64,000 nucleotides of DNA from Gnetum montanum (Eukaryota > Streptophyta > Gnetopsida > Gnetales > Gnetaceae), in assembly GCA_015680685.1 (NCBI GenBank), contig MNCI01013916.1, positions 71,459-135,458 of the forward strand. The letters run 5' to 3'. Below the pieces are notes generated by a model. The model was not told the DNA's origin. It ran no database searches and saw nothing but the letters and a program-made list of their open reading frames with translations. The position numbers and the translations under genes were made by a program. This document shows positions 10,893-21,880 of the stretch, one piece after another. The number at the start of each line of letters is the position of its first letter. Position 1 is the first letter of the stretch.

Positions 10893-13682
10893 TCATGTGG
10901 CTCCTGGTGATGGCAGCTCCTCCATGGGCCTTTTCCCCTTATCTTGTGCTCTAGGCTTTGGAAATGGATATCTTTGAAGGAGTGCCTAAAGCTTTTCTTC
11001 TTTAGTTTGGGGATCGTGTATTGTCCATGCTGATGTTCCAATATTTGATGGGGTCGACACCTCCCATGGACATGGTAGTTATGGAAACATCTGTTTGGCT
11101 TTGACGTACCAAGACACAAACAACCGTCATTCCATTTCGTAGGCTCTGGCTTTGTCTCTCCATTCTTGATAATTCATGAGTCATTGAGCCAAATTTTCCA
11201 CAACATCTTTTGGAGCTTAGTAGCTAGCTTTGAGCACCTCTAACTCAGAATTTGCTACCTCCAATTTTTGTAGTGTCTTTTTGTGTTCAGCAAATTTTGC
11301 TTCATATTTGGCATAGGTGGTAGCTACCTGCTTATCCAACTCTATCGGTAGGTGTCCTATTGTTAACATGGCTAAGTTGGCATACTACAGGTTTGCCTGC
11401 AATATGCCAACTCCATGTATTCAATGAGATCCTGGATCTGTAGGTCTTGGCTCTTTAGTTTTGGTTAGTGGGTGAAGGTGTAGATGTCCAGTATGGCTTG
11501 CTAGTCAGTGTTTTAAGCACTTCAAGCATTGATATGGGTCTTAGCCATATGGATTTCTTTTTCAATGATTTTCTTGTACATCCTCACTTGGTTCCAAAAA
11601 TGTTTTTTTAGCTTGTCATGTCACTTAGCCTCATTCTACCATGCGCTTATTTCAATGGTCATCTTCTAATGGATGGCACATACCTCCTCCATTGAGAGTG
11701 TCCTGTTTTCTCTAGCTAAGACATTCATGTTTTGGTTGACCTTTATTAATTGTTTTTGCATTTGCTAGAAATTCTCCTAAAGAACATTCTTTTGTTTTTC
11801 AATTGTGGTCAACCAGAGATTCTCAGCAGCAAGGAGTTTATTTTCTTCTTGTAAGGCCTTGATTGCTTTAGCATGTGCATATGTTTAGGCTTGTAACTTC
11901 GAACCATCTCAATCAACCTTCTCTTTCTCTCTCGCCAACCTTTTATTCTCTTCTAATAGTTTATTCAGTTGCTCCATCCAAAATGACTCTAGTTGGTTGG
12001 TTGGAATAAGTTGGATCAGATCTTGCTGTGCAGCTTGCAGGGTGACGAACTTCTCTTGGAGTCTTCTCAAATCATTTTCTACATGTTTGACCTTGACCTT
12101 AGCTATGATTAGCTTTCCATTTGTGGAAATGAGATCTGATTATGCTGTTGTGGAATCTTGAGGGATGTCAAACAAGGACATCATTACTTGTCCTATTTAC
12201 AGCAATTGATCTAGTGCATCCTCATGTTCCATAGAAGTCATCAAGGGGTCGACTAGGACTTGAGCATCACATGCTCTTGTGAGGTCCACCGGTAGCACAA
12301 AAAGGACATTGAATGGTTCTTTGATGTGGTCTATGACCACTTCTGCTACTCTAACTGCATCTTGGTGTTGCATGACCACTATTGTGGCATCTTCACCAAT
12401 TTCTAATTACACTTGAAAAGATGCAACATTTCCAAAGATCTGTCGTAACCAATGTGATTCCCTTCCTTCTATTTGTATAGAAACCTTGACCTATGTATGA
12501 TCAATTGAGATCATGGGCTGTACAACATCATCAATTATCTTGAAGAGATTAGCCTCATCACTACTTGCCCAATTGATTATTTTTGCAATGGCCCTGAGAT
12601 GGCTCATCGATGGTCGATAATCTTGCGGTGACGGTGGTGGTTGGTTTTGCTGGCCTATGGGTTGCGTGTTGGGCCCTACTTCCTATTGTTAACTAGGCCT
12701 TGTTGTTTGAGGTGTAGTGGGCCCAACCATTTACTCTTGCTTAGGCTCCAATGCCTCACCAACATCTTTTCTTGGTGCTAGTGGCTTTAGTAATTTAGGA
12801 TATGAGGCATTTGGAGCTTTTTTTGGGAACATCATTAGTGTACCCTAGAATTCTAGCATGCTATCATAGCTTCCTGATTAGATAATAGAAAGGCAATGCA
12901 AACTTCCCCATCTTACGTTCTTCAAATCACCTTAATATTTCTGTGAGATATAAATGGAGCAGATTAACATTAACCTTGCCCATCAAGATTGTGCTTCCTC
13001 AAGTTGCATAGGTGAAAATCCTGTTTAGTCCTTTTGTCAAGAAGATGTGATAGGTACAAATTTTGAAATAGATTCTCTCTTCGAGAGTGAGCTCTCCATA
13101 TGTTTTATCCTTCTTACCATATGGACTTTTTATCCATATTTCTTGTGCATTAGCATTAGAGCAACTGGATAGATGAGCAACCTTAGGCCCTGTATTTGGA
13201 AGGTTCAGAACTTCTGAAATGGCCTTAGTAGAGAAATCAATTGAAATCCCACCAATGTCAGCAGTGGTGCCTTCTTATTTATTATGCCAAAATTGGTATG
13301 TCTCTCTAAATACCATTCACCACTCTTTGAGAGAACATGCCATAGTGGATATCCTTTCAGTTGATCTCTGATTGACTCAGGGGAAAATTTGGTAAAGGAT
13401 GCAAAATTAAGTTCCATGATCACTATAGCTGATGCGGACCTTTCTCGAATCACTTGAACGCATTTCAGAGACAACGTGAGATGTTGTCCCTGTTCAAGTG
13501 CTCTACCTTATCCACCTTTTGCATGCCTAGATTTTGTAGTAATAGGAGTTTCTTGATGAATGCTAAATGATTATGCCTCCTACTTTGCATGCTCTATGGG
13601 AGGTCCTTAGCATCTACCTCTCCTTGGGTGTTTTGGATGCATCTTGAGAGGGTCCTTCCTATTGTCCTTGTTTAGGGGCCAT
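10893..13682 (-). pseudogene. orf2 of element B (Transposase_32-like N-terminus, long helical C-terminus)
   Basis: About 930 codons if joined, from ATG at 13682 to the stop at 10893. It is interrupted by stops and shifts; surviving open pieces include 13205-13474 and 12197-12379. The N-terminal quarter corresponds to the better-preserved C copy (52868-53362). The central and C-terminal parts are Gln/Glu/Lys-rich with coiled-coil-like spacing, and the end carries the shared GKxPMEE...T terminus. Similarity in C points to the putative plant transposon protein domain (Pfam Transposase_32), whose biochemical role is not established to my knowledge. Its place downstream of gag resembles the env-like extra ORF of Athila elements. 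Confidence 0.7.
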
Positions 13683-13714
13683 CTGTAATCACACCAAGAT
13701 CAACTATTAGTAAG
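13683..13714 (-). promoter_or_regulatory. Putative branch point and 3' splice site before orf2 (element B)
   Basis: The minus strand reads CCTTACTAATAG, then TGTGATTACAG directly followed by the orf2 ATG. The TACTAAT core and the acceptor dinucleotide are conserved in C and E. The branch A lies about 20-25 nt from the acceptor, a normal distance. Confidence 0.65.
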
Positions 13715-15813
13715 GTCATTTAATGAAATTTAATTATCTTATATTTTACTCACTACCTTTAATGAATTCAATTTTTGCTTAGTGTGATTTTAGAGTTAGA
13801 AATTTTTAAGAAAATCCCCAATGTGGTTAGGTGGCTCCAATAATAATTTTCATGGTATGGGTGAAGGAATAAAACTAGTTTGGCATAAGTTCTTATCATT
13901 TCATAAGATCACTTACCCCTATGATATCCTTTAGGTGACAGAAAATTTTGAAAAAGTTGTGCACAAATTCTACTATACCCCTATCCCATGACTGAGTTAA
14001 ATACTTTAGGTTTAAGTAGGCTCAATCGGAAGGAGAATTGGAGCGTTAACAAGTAAGATATTGATGTTTAAATGATAGGTGTGCAAAGCATGAAAATTTG
14101 TTGAAGAAAATTACAACAACTCCCCTCGTGTGAATAGTTGAAAATGATGTTGACATGTGCCAGGGGGGGAGGGGTTCCATATATATATATATATATATAT
14201 AGTTTTTATAAACACGATATTGGGTATGCGTTAGTGCGGACCTGATATCACATTGGATCCAATATTGGGTACTCGATATCACTTCCCTTCCAAAATAGGG
14301 TACTTGGAAAAACTGATAAATTTTTGAGTTTTCACCTCTAGAAAGGAAGGGTTTAAGGTAAATTTGAAAGATCTGGGTTAATGTTAAGTATATCTTAAGG
14401 TACCAAAAGTGTAATGAAGTGGAATTATACAATGAAGTTCTTGAATAGGGTGAGGAAAAAGGACATGTAGTGGTGCACAGGAACATTTGGGTTGAAATGA
14501 TGTTAAAGGAAAAAATAAATTCAGTAGTGTAGTATTCAAAGGATATAAGATGATGTGGTGGTGTGCAATAAGTGGAAATTACAAAAGTTACGCAAGTGGG
14601 TCCTTTCCAAAGTAGGTTCCTACCTATCATTTCGTTGCATAACCACACCTTAAAATGTTACAAGGCACTAGAAGGGTTAAATGCAATTTGCACCGGTGCA
14701 ACAAAACACACACATGTTAAATACCACCATGATGAGGTATGAATTCTAGGCCATACAAGACACAGGTTAGAAATACTTGGACGATGGGATGAGATGAATC
14801 ATAGAATGGATTGCAAAGATTGGGTTGTGAGGTAACTTACTCCAGGAATAATGAATCTTGATTGTGTGGCATGATTAATGTATTATTAGCCTTTCACTCC
14901 AAAATCAAGACCAAGTACATGCCTCTAATTAGTGACATTGCATTGTTTCATCTAATGATAGACAACCATAAGAGCATCATGATAGCAAAGTGTACAATCA
15001 CTTGGCATTTTGTCCAAGGGAGGAGTGATTTAATTTCCTTTGTGACACATTCTTCTTGATCTTTTCTTTGCTATTTTTCTTCTTTCTTTTCTTTTGCTTT
15101 TTCATTTGGTCGCTTTGGCACTTTGTTAGTTCCAATAGTGGTTTAGAGAAGCCACCAACCTTCAAGCATGGACACATGTCTTTCCAGTGGGATCCTCTAG
15201 AATAGCATCAAGTTTCTTTATTGAGTGCCTTTATTACTCTTACTCCCCTTCTTTCATTAGATATACAAGGATGTTAGTACAACCAAGCTGCATGATAGCA
15301 CATACAGATGTTACCAAAGAGAATCCATAAGTCCCCTTAATGTCACACCTTGGTCATTCCCTCTTAGTCCATTATTTTTCACTATGGGAATAATGAGTAC
15401 AAAGTTACTTTAGGTTTTAATGATGATAAGAATATCATTGTACCTAGAGTAGAACCTTTTATTAATAAAATGGGTGGGTGGATGTTGTGGGCTCACTGTT
15501 CAAATAGTTAGTCACCTATGACTTAATAGCATAGAACAACACCTCAACCAACAAATCACATGAGTATTTTATTCACCAATGAGATTACCCTCAAAAAGAT
15601 AAAATGAAAAACTGAAAGATGAAAAATTAGAAAAAGAAAATAAAAATAAAAATAAAAATTGGAAAACCAAAAATTGTAAAACTAGAGAAAAGGAAAAACA
15701 TTTACTAATTCTGCTTATTAGAATGGGGGGTATCCCCCATGAGTAAACCTTTGAGCATGGAAAGAATTAATAAATGAAAAATTTGGATCTATGCATCTTG
15801 GAAACATTAGGGT
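13715..15813 (-). other. Non-coding spacer between gag and orf2, element B
   Basis: About 2.1 kb in the place where pol would be in an autonomous element. It includes the internal GATATC/TATA module (14178-14283), the block GGGAGGACCCACTTG-like near 14592-14625, and the GATCCTCTAGAATAGCATC stretch near 15190 that is shared with C and E. The 200-aa open frame at 14046-14648 on the minus strand has no family resemblance, includes the (TA)n run, and is judged fortuitous. No gene is supported. Confidence 0.65.
14178..14283 (-). promoter_or_regulatory. Internal GATATC array followed by TATA region, upstream of orf2 (element B)
   Basis: Read on the minus strand, GATATCGAGT, CAATATTGG, GATATCAGG and CAATATCGTG (14283 to 14214) precede TTTATAAAAACTATATATA (14210 to 14178). 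The order, array then TATA, is that of the U3 promoter region of the LTRs. The module lies about 500 nt before the orf2 ATG. Element C has a shorter version at the same place. Confidence 0.5.
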
Positions 15814-18081
15814 CTAGTCATATCCAAACCACTGGGTGTGTTTTGATGTGGTGGTAGGAATGTACCCAAATTGGGGTTCACACACTTGATTAAAGTAGGC
15901 ATAGTGAGGTAGATTATAAGATGTGGTCATGTGATAAGGAGCTAACCCATTATCGCACCCATGAGCATAAGATGGTATGCAAGGATCGATATGCCTCTTT
16001 ACATTGTCATATTCATTAGGCCACATGGTTGTTGGAGTGTTAATTGGTGGCCTAGAAAAGGTAACAGGAGGCATTAAGTTCAAAGAGGAATGTGCATTAT
16101 AGTGTTGGGATTATGCTAAGTTATAGGATGCAATGGTTCCAGAACCATGCTGTCTCTTCCTATGGTCATGCCTAAAGAAAGGACATGTTCGACGTTGTGG
16201 AGGACTTCCACTATTATTGATAATAGTGGCACAAGTAGTGTTTGTGGGTTGGTGTTGTGGTGCAAAACCTTTTGATACAACTGGTGGCGATGTAGAAGGA
16301 GCTGAAGGATGAGAATATTGAGGGAAATGAGAAGTGGAAGGAACTTGAGGTGTGACCCCGTGGGAGAGGATATGGGTTGATAGTACTTAGGAGAATGATA
16401 ACGATGAGGTGAAGTAGAGGATGTTGATCCAGTTGGTGAAATAGGGTGTTGAACATAATAAGCATTTTGTGTTGGGGTATACGAAGGGTGTGGTTTGTTT
16501 GACGGTGGCCTCCCCCATGACTGGGGATTTTGCCCCTGTGGTTGGACACAGTACTTTTGTATGAAATCTGGATGTAGCATTCCTTTCCAATGCTCATGTA
16601 AATGTGACAATACTGGGCATTGGCTTTTGGGATGATTGTATAGACAAAGATCACATTGATACTTATGATTTGAAGTTAAGTTCCTATGCTTAGTTTTTTC
16701 AACCCTCCTTTTCAATTGTTGAATGGTGTTCTATCCTGTTTCTAAGTTCGACATCCTCTGTTTGTTCTGGTTGTTAGAGTGATCTTGCATGGTTCTACCT
16801 CTAATAATGTTTGCATATTCTCCACATTTTTCATGTATCCATTCCGTCATCTTATTAATCATTATCTCAATTTCATCTAGTGATTGTAGTATTGGCAAAG
16901 ATGATTCCGTCTCCTTGAGGTGAGTTGATTTCTCCTATTCATGATTATGGACCTTTATTACTTTAAGATTTTGGTCTTGTTGAGATCTTTCAACATTCTC
17001 CCATTTGGCTATTTCTCTTTCTTCTTTTGCTACCTGCTTAATAAGCTCTTGGAATTGGTGGGTTCGTAGTTCATATAGTTGACCTAGGGCATACATGCCT
17101 AGGGTCTCCCTTGTCTTATTACAAAGCCCATCCATGATGTGATACATTAGCCTTTCCTTGAAGAACCCATGGCCTGGGCATTTTTTTAACAATGAATAAT
17201 ATCTTTCTAAGGCTATGTCCAAGGGTTCATGTTGCCCTTATTTCCACTCTTGGATTTGTCTTCTCAAGGTTGACACTCTTGCATAGGTTTGATATCTTTC
17301 ATTGAAGAGTTCTATCATTGTCAGCCAATGGCAAATTAGTTTTGGTTGTAAAGATTTATACCATACTTTTTCTTGGCCAACGAGTGTCATAGAAAAGAGC
17401 TTAAGTCTTTGCCACTCATTATCAATGTTGTTCCATGCACAGGCATCATAGAAGGCTTGTAAATGATGTTGCGGATCTAAATTGTAGCTTCCTGAGAACT
17501 TGGGAAAGTTATTTAAATTAAGCCTAGGTATACTACTTTTCTTATGATGGTTGCATGATATTCGAATAGCCTCTTGTATATGCATTAGGCTCTTAGTGGC
17601 TAGTAGGGGTTCATCGTCACTAAGTAGGTTATGAGTTTGGGAGTTGGAACGATGTTGTCTTTATTCATGTTGGTGTTCTTAACTATGCCTGTGGGTTTGA
17701 TTTTTATTTCTACACTAACCCCTTGAGAAATAGCTATCTACATCACGAATTGATGTTGAAGGAGTAGAGGACGAGAGAGAACTGGAAGACTCATCATGAC
17801 TTTTGTAAGTGTCCTAATCATCCCCTGATGTACTCTTGCTAACCATTGAGAAGGTCCTAGGCCTTATGGGCCCCCTCGTTCTATGGGATGTCCCATCTTC
17901 ACTAGAGGTGGTTGAGTTGGATGACAAGAGTCCTTGAGTATCATTGGGGTTTCCATGAACATATGTAATTCTTGCATAAGATTGAGTACTCCAAACTTCT
18001 TATTTAGCATAAATTTCGTTGGTTCTCCATTGAATTTCCTTTGCTAGATGTTGCATTATCGTGGTCTTGTGAAAGAGACAT
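15814..18081 (-). pseudogene. gag of element B, decayed
   Basis: Start at 18081, matching the E gag start (first codons aligned). Open pieces: 17238-17585 (Retrotrans_gag-type domain: RLNLNNFPKFSGSYNLDPQ, then AFYDACAWNNIDNEWQRLKL and QEKVWYKSL), 16935-17222 (remaining helical part: ALERYYSLLKKCPGHGF), 16116-16715 (knuckle CDLCLYNHPKSQC, spacing C-x2-C-x3-H-x4-C, then a Pro/Ser/His-rich tail), and 15814-16083 (C-terminus). Several frameshifts separate them. Compared with D, B lacks the long His/Arg-rich N-terminal region. The frame ends about 2.1 kb before orf2. Confidence 0.85.
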
Positions 18082-18201
18082 TGTCGTGAATGATGTGTGA
18101 CTTAATTGAATTGAATTTAATTTATTTTTTCTAAAATATATATTGTTAATACTTCGTTACAGCGATCTTATATGATATAATTGGTCTAAATAACTAGCAC
18201 C

Positions 18202-18220
18202 ATCCCCGACAATGGTGCCA
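18202..18220 (-). promoter_or_regulatory. Primer binding site, tRNA-Asp type (element B)
   Basis: The minus strand reads TGGCACCATTGTCGGGGAT, one base from the LTR edge. It has a few transitions relative to the perfect site in D (60669-60687). Confidence 0.85.
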
Positions 18221-18221
18221 A

Positions 18222-19086
18222 TGATGAGCGGTGGGGTACCCCTATTCTCAACCATACAAATACGAGCATGTATGCACGATTTGGTTGAACTTCACAAATG
18301 AACTAGTTGTGGTACCTAGATAGTTACACATTGATTGTAGTTTGCTGTCTTCCCACTTGGACTAGTATTTGCTTTGTCAAGTATGGTTTAGTCCAAAGTG
18401 AGGTGTGATGTGATTTCTAACACTAGGCTACTCCTAGGGACAATGAGAAATAATCTTGATTAAGTTAATAAGTGATATGAAGTAAAATTTAAGCTATCAT
18501 AAGTGTGATGAGCATCCATCCTTAATCATTTTTATGCATCTTAGACCTCGTGTGCTACTTTTGGGGTTACCAAGCACACATTACATGAGCACTACTAGAT
18601 ACAGTACTAGGTTACCAAGTAGTTACACTTTAAATGTTTGTGATTAATACATACTCATTCCACATTAACAATAGGAATAGTAAATGATGATATAGAAATA
18701 TTAACTAAGAAAAAAATAAATAATAATAATTAACAATTAAATAATTAAAAACTAAGTGAATGCTGCAATGATGGAGTAATCTTGATCTTTATTGTCGATT
18801 GTGTGTGTGTCTAAGTATGTCACACTTGAACAAAGGTTCCATACAATTACAAGCATCACATTGCGGGCATGCACTTGGGAAAGAATTGAAAACTAACTAA
18901 AAACTAACATAAAGACTCAACCCTAAAACTTACCAAGACTCTCCTTTCTTGTGTGCTTGAGTGCTCTATTTATAGGCCGACATAGGAATCACAATATTGT
19001 CTATTCGATATCGTTATCTAGGCTGAGATATCGCATACTCGATATCAAGTATCCAACATCGGGGCCTAGAAAACCATGATTCATTA
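18222..19086 (-). mobile_element. 5' LTR of element B
   Basis: 865 bp, from TGATGAGCGGTGG to ATTCATTA. It is strongly similar to the 3' LTR (9843-10703), including the shared block TTCTAACACTAGGCTACTCC-like near 18415 and U3 GATATC units at 18990-19060. The outermost CA has become TA. Confidence 0.9.
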
Positions 19087-19475
19087 ATAAATTTCTCAAA
19101 TAATAAATGCATTAAGTAAACATTAAGATAATTACAAGTGCTGCAAGGTTTATGAAGAAAGCTTGTCTTTATTACTGATCACATTAAGGTGCTTAGGTAC
19201 ATTAGTGCTTGAATAAAGATCTGTACAGTTCTCATTCCTACTACAGGTATTTATAAAATATTCTAACTATCAAATGAACAAAATGCAAGAGCTTTGTTAG
19301 GATACTAACTATGGAATGCCATGAATGAGGCTGGTGAGCATGTATTTATAGGCATAGATAAACATTGTGTTAATGGTGTCACATCAATGCATCAGACCAC
19401 GCATTAACATGACTGTGTCGACTAGATCGCATTTATGGGATCTCGTCGACGCAAACTAAGGAAGAAACTTCATTA
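19087..19475 (-). mobile_element. 5' LTR of element A, outer half (after element B)
   Basis: Continues the A LTR interrupted at 9842. It aligns with the F LTR (41700-42197): GCATTAA, GTGCTGCAAGG, GTGCTTAGGTACATTAGTGC, then TATTTATAGGC. The outer edge is placed at TTCATTA ending 19475, where sequence of the G 5' LTR begins. The exact edge is uncertain by a few bases. Confidence 0.7.
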
Positions 19476-20769
19476 GTTGCCCATTTTTCTCTCAATCTAA
19501 TGGTCCATAATTATATTCTAAGCCATTATCATAACATTTTCAACTAAGGTTTTGAGTTGTAATTTGCATTTTTAATGCCTAATATTATGTTGAATGAATA
19601 AAGCCTAGAAGATAAAGTTTTTCAACTTTTTGGTACAAACCTTGAGGCATCCTTATGAGTTAATTTTGATCCCATTATAAGAATGAAGATTTCAATGTAC
19701 AATAACATCATCATGAGCTCTAACATAAAAAACCATGTAACATTTTTAAAGTGATCCTTAGCCACTAGGTAATGAAAAATTAAGAAAATGGTAAGAAAAA
19801 AATAACTTCTATGACTTCCTAAAATACTTGAGTATCTTAACATAACAACTAATAATATTTTTATAATTTTAGCATCTTGGAATAAGCTTTAGGATATTAT
19901 CTATTATTTTCTTTTTGGATATTTTATTTTAATATTATTTTTATTTAATCTATGCATATTTGCATTTTTGAGTACTAACTCTTTCATTGTAGCTACCCCT
20001 TGATGCCTGAAGCTAAAACTCATATGGGAGTATTTTGTAGCTTTTTCTCCATACTTAGCCTTAGGACTAACTCCCTTTGTTTATACATGTGTATGTATGT
20101 GTTTATTTGCTTTTATTTTTTTTCTTGTAAGTGATTGAATTAGTTATGATATGAAGTTAGATGATAAAGGTGATGCTTAGATTCTTATTTAGAGCATTTT
20201 TAGTTTAGTTAATATATTGTTAGTTATCTATTATTAAGTTATAATGTTTAGATAAGGTTTTTGTACTATGTAACTTACTATTAGGATTTATATTTGTAGT
20301 TTAACTATCTTTGATGTAGACCTACCTTAGTCATGAATTTTATTTTAAGAGTGTTGGTTATTTTTAGCTATTTTTATTTACCAATTTTTGCTATCATTAG
20401 AGGCAAATTCCTTTTAAGGTATTTATTTTATTATGTAACTTTCATGATTAGTAATTTTTGTATTTTTTTATTTTGCTATATTTTATCCTATCTTGTTAAT
20501 GTATTTTAACTTAGGTAATAGGTATTCACACTACTTTATTAGTTGATAGGTTAGCCTTTTTATGTATAGGGCTATTGTAAATATTTGACAATGTTATTTT
20601 TTCTTTTTGCTTAGTTTTTTTCTACCTCTATGTGCCTATTTTTATAGATGCATAGTTATTTCTTGGTATCCTACATTTTTCTTAAACATCACTTTATGTT
20701 TTTCTATATAATTCTTTTATTTTTTAAGTAATACCTTTCTAGCATAAGCTTGGTTAGTAGGGTGTTACA
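19476..20769 (+). mobile_element. 5' LTR of element G, downstream 1.3 kb
   Basis: AT-rich sequence ending GGGTGTTACA at 20769. It aligns with 27390-27791 and 34549-35840 of the 3' LTR: for example TGCCTGAAGCTAAAACTCAT near 20003 against TGCCTGAAGCCAAAACCCAT near 35087. The first part of this LTR is absent because element A inserted here. No gene is seen. Confidence 0.8.
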
Positions 20770-20772
20770 AGT

Positions 20773-20785
20773 TGGTATTAAAGCT
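20773..20785 (+). promoter_or_regulatory. Primer binding site, tRNA-Met type (element G)
   Basis: TGGTATTAAAGCT lies three bases after the LTR end. It resembles TGGTATCAGAGC, the usual initiator-tRNA-Met primer site of plant chromoviruses, with two transitions. Confidence 0.75.
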
Positions 20786-20823
20786 AAAGATTTAACAAGT
20801 ATTCTAAGATTTGTAGTATAGGG

Positions 20824-21880
20824 ATGTTACCAAGAAGAGCTAGAAAGGTTCTAAACAAGATAAACCCTAATCAACCTAGTAGGAAAAACTCTCAAAATGA
20901 TTTGATATATTATATGTTCACTTATTTTAGGAGTTTGAATCAATCAAATGTGACAAATGGTGGATAACCTTAACCTAACAACTCATCTTCCTATGGTAGA
21001 AATCCATTGAGCAAGCATTCATGGAGTAATTTAAGAGGGTAAAACCCCAAACTTTTGATGGTGCTGAAGACCCTATAGTAACATTTGAGTGGTTATGAGA
21101 AATAGATAAGGCTTTTTAAATTTTGAATTATGCTGTGGTACAATGAACTTGTTTGGCTATCCTTTAACTTAAGGTTATAGTCAACCATTGATGGTAAATA
21201 ACTACAGTTACTAAAGGCTAAGATCATATAGAAGTTAAGTAGATTGACATTGTTAGAGCTTTCAAAGAGAGATATGTGTCCATGAAGTTTAGAAGGGTTA
21301 AAGCTAAGAAGTTATCCAACTTTGAGCAAGTTGATCTTACAGTGTCTAAGTACGATGTAAATTTCCTCTAATTGGTGCAATTTAATCCTCAGTTGCAAGA
21401 TGATAAGGAAAAGATAACCAATCATTTTATTAATAGACTGATTAAGCCTATTTTCATAGGCTTGGTACCTCTTGAATTGACTGAGTATGAGGTAACTCAT
21501 ACTAATGCATTAGTAATAGAGTGGAAAATAGGCCTGAAAAAGAAGAAGAAACCCATATATGAGTAAGAGAATACCTCAATATATGACCAAATATAGGAGT
21601 TCTAAGTAAGCTAGGACCTCTAGATAAAGTAGACCTTCCAACCTTTTGGTTAAATGTCTTTCTTGTAAATAGGCTAGAAAAGTTAATCATCAATGCCTAA
21701 ATTTTCATTTTTGTAGTAAGCTAATACATAGATAATAAAAGTACCCTTATAAAGCATCAGAGAACAAGAATGATGGAGCAACCAACTCATAACACAAGAA
21801 AGCTATTCAAAATAAGGATCTAAAACACAAAAAATGAATCTATGCTTTAACAAATCAACCTCTTGATGAGAAATCCAACA
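20824..21880 (+). pseudogene. gag of element G, decayed
   Basis: The frame begins MLPRRARKVLNKINPNQPSR. A gag-like stretch reads FKRVKPQTFDGAEDPIV near 21030, the usual start of the Retrotrans_gag domain in chromoviruses, followed by the broken remainder. The small open frame at 21372-21566 (QFNPQLQDDKEKITNHFINR) is the end of that domain. Cys codons near 21655-21740 may be a degraded zinc knuckle (CLSCK...CLNFHFCS). Numerous TAA/TAG/TGA stops make it inactive. Confidence 0.7.

Larger units (their letters stand above)
9843..19086 (-). mobile_element. Element B: gag + orf2 Athila-like element lacking pol
   Basis: Complete from LTR to LTR (9.24 kb). Order on the minus strand: 5' LTR 18222-19086, primer site, gag, 2.1-kb spacer, orf2, 3' LTR 9843-10703. 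No protease, RT, RNase H or integrase motif is seen between gag and orf2, so mobilisation would need enzymes supplied in trans. The flanks are GTAAA (9838-9842) and ATAAA (19087-19091), a 5-bp target duplication with one change. The host sequence is the 5' LTR of element A, which resumes exactly at 19087. Confidence 0.85.

Noticed and set aside
14046-14648. 200-aa open frame, minus strand
   Set aside because: Lies in the decayed B spacer, spans a (TA)n run giving YIYIYIY, and has no counterpart in the spacers of C or E.
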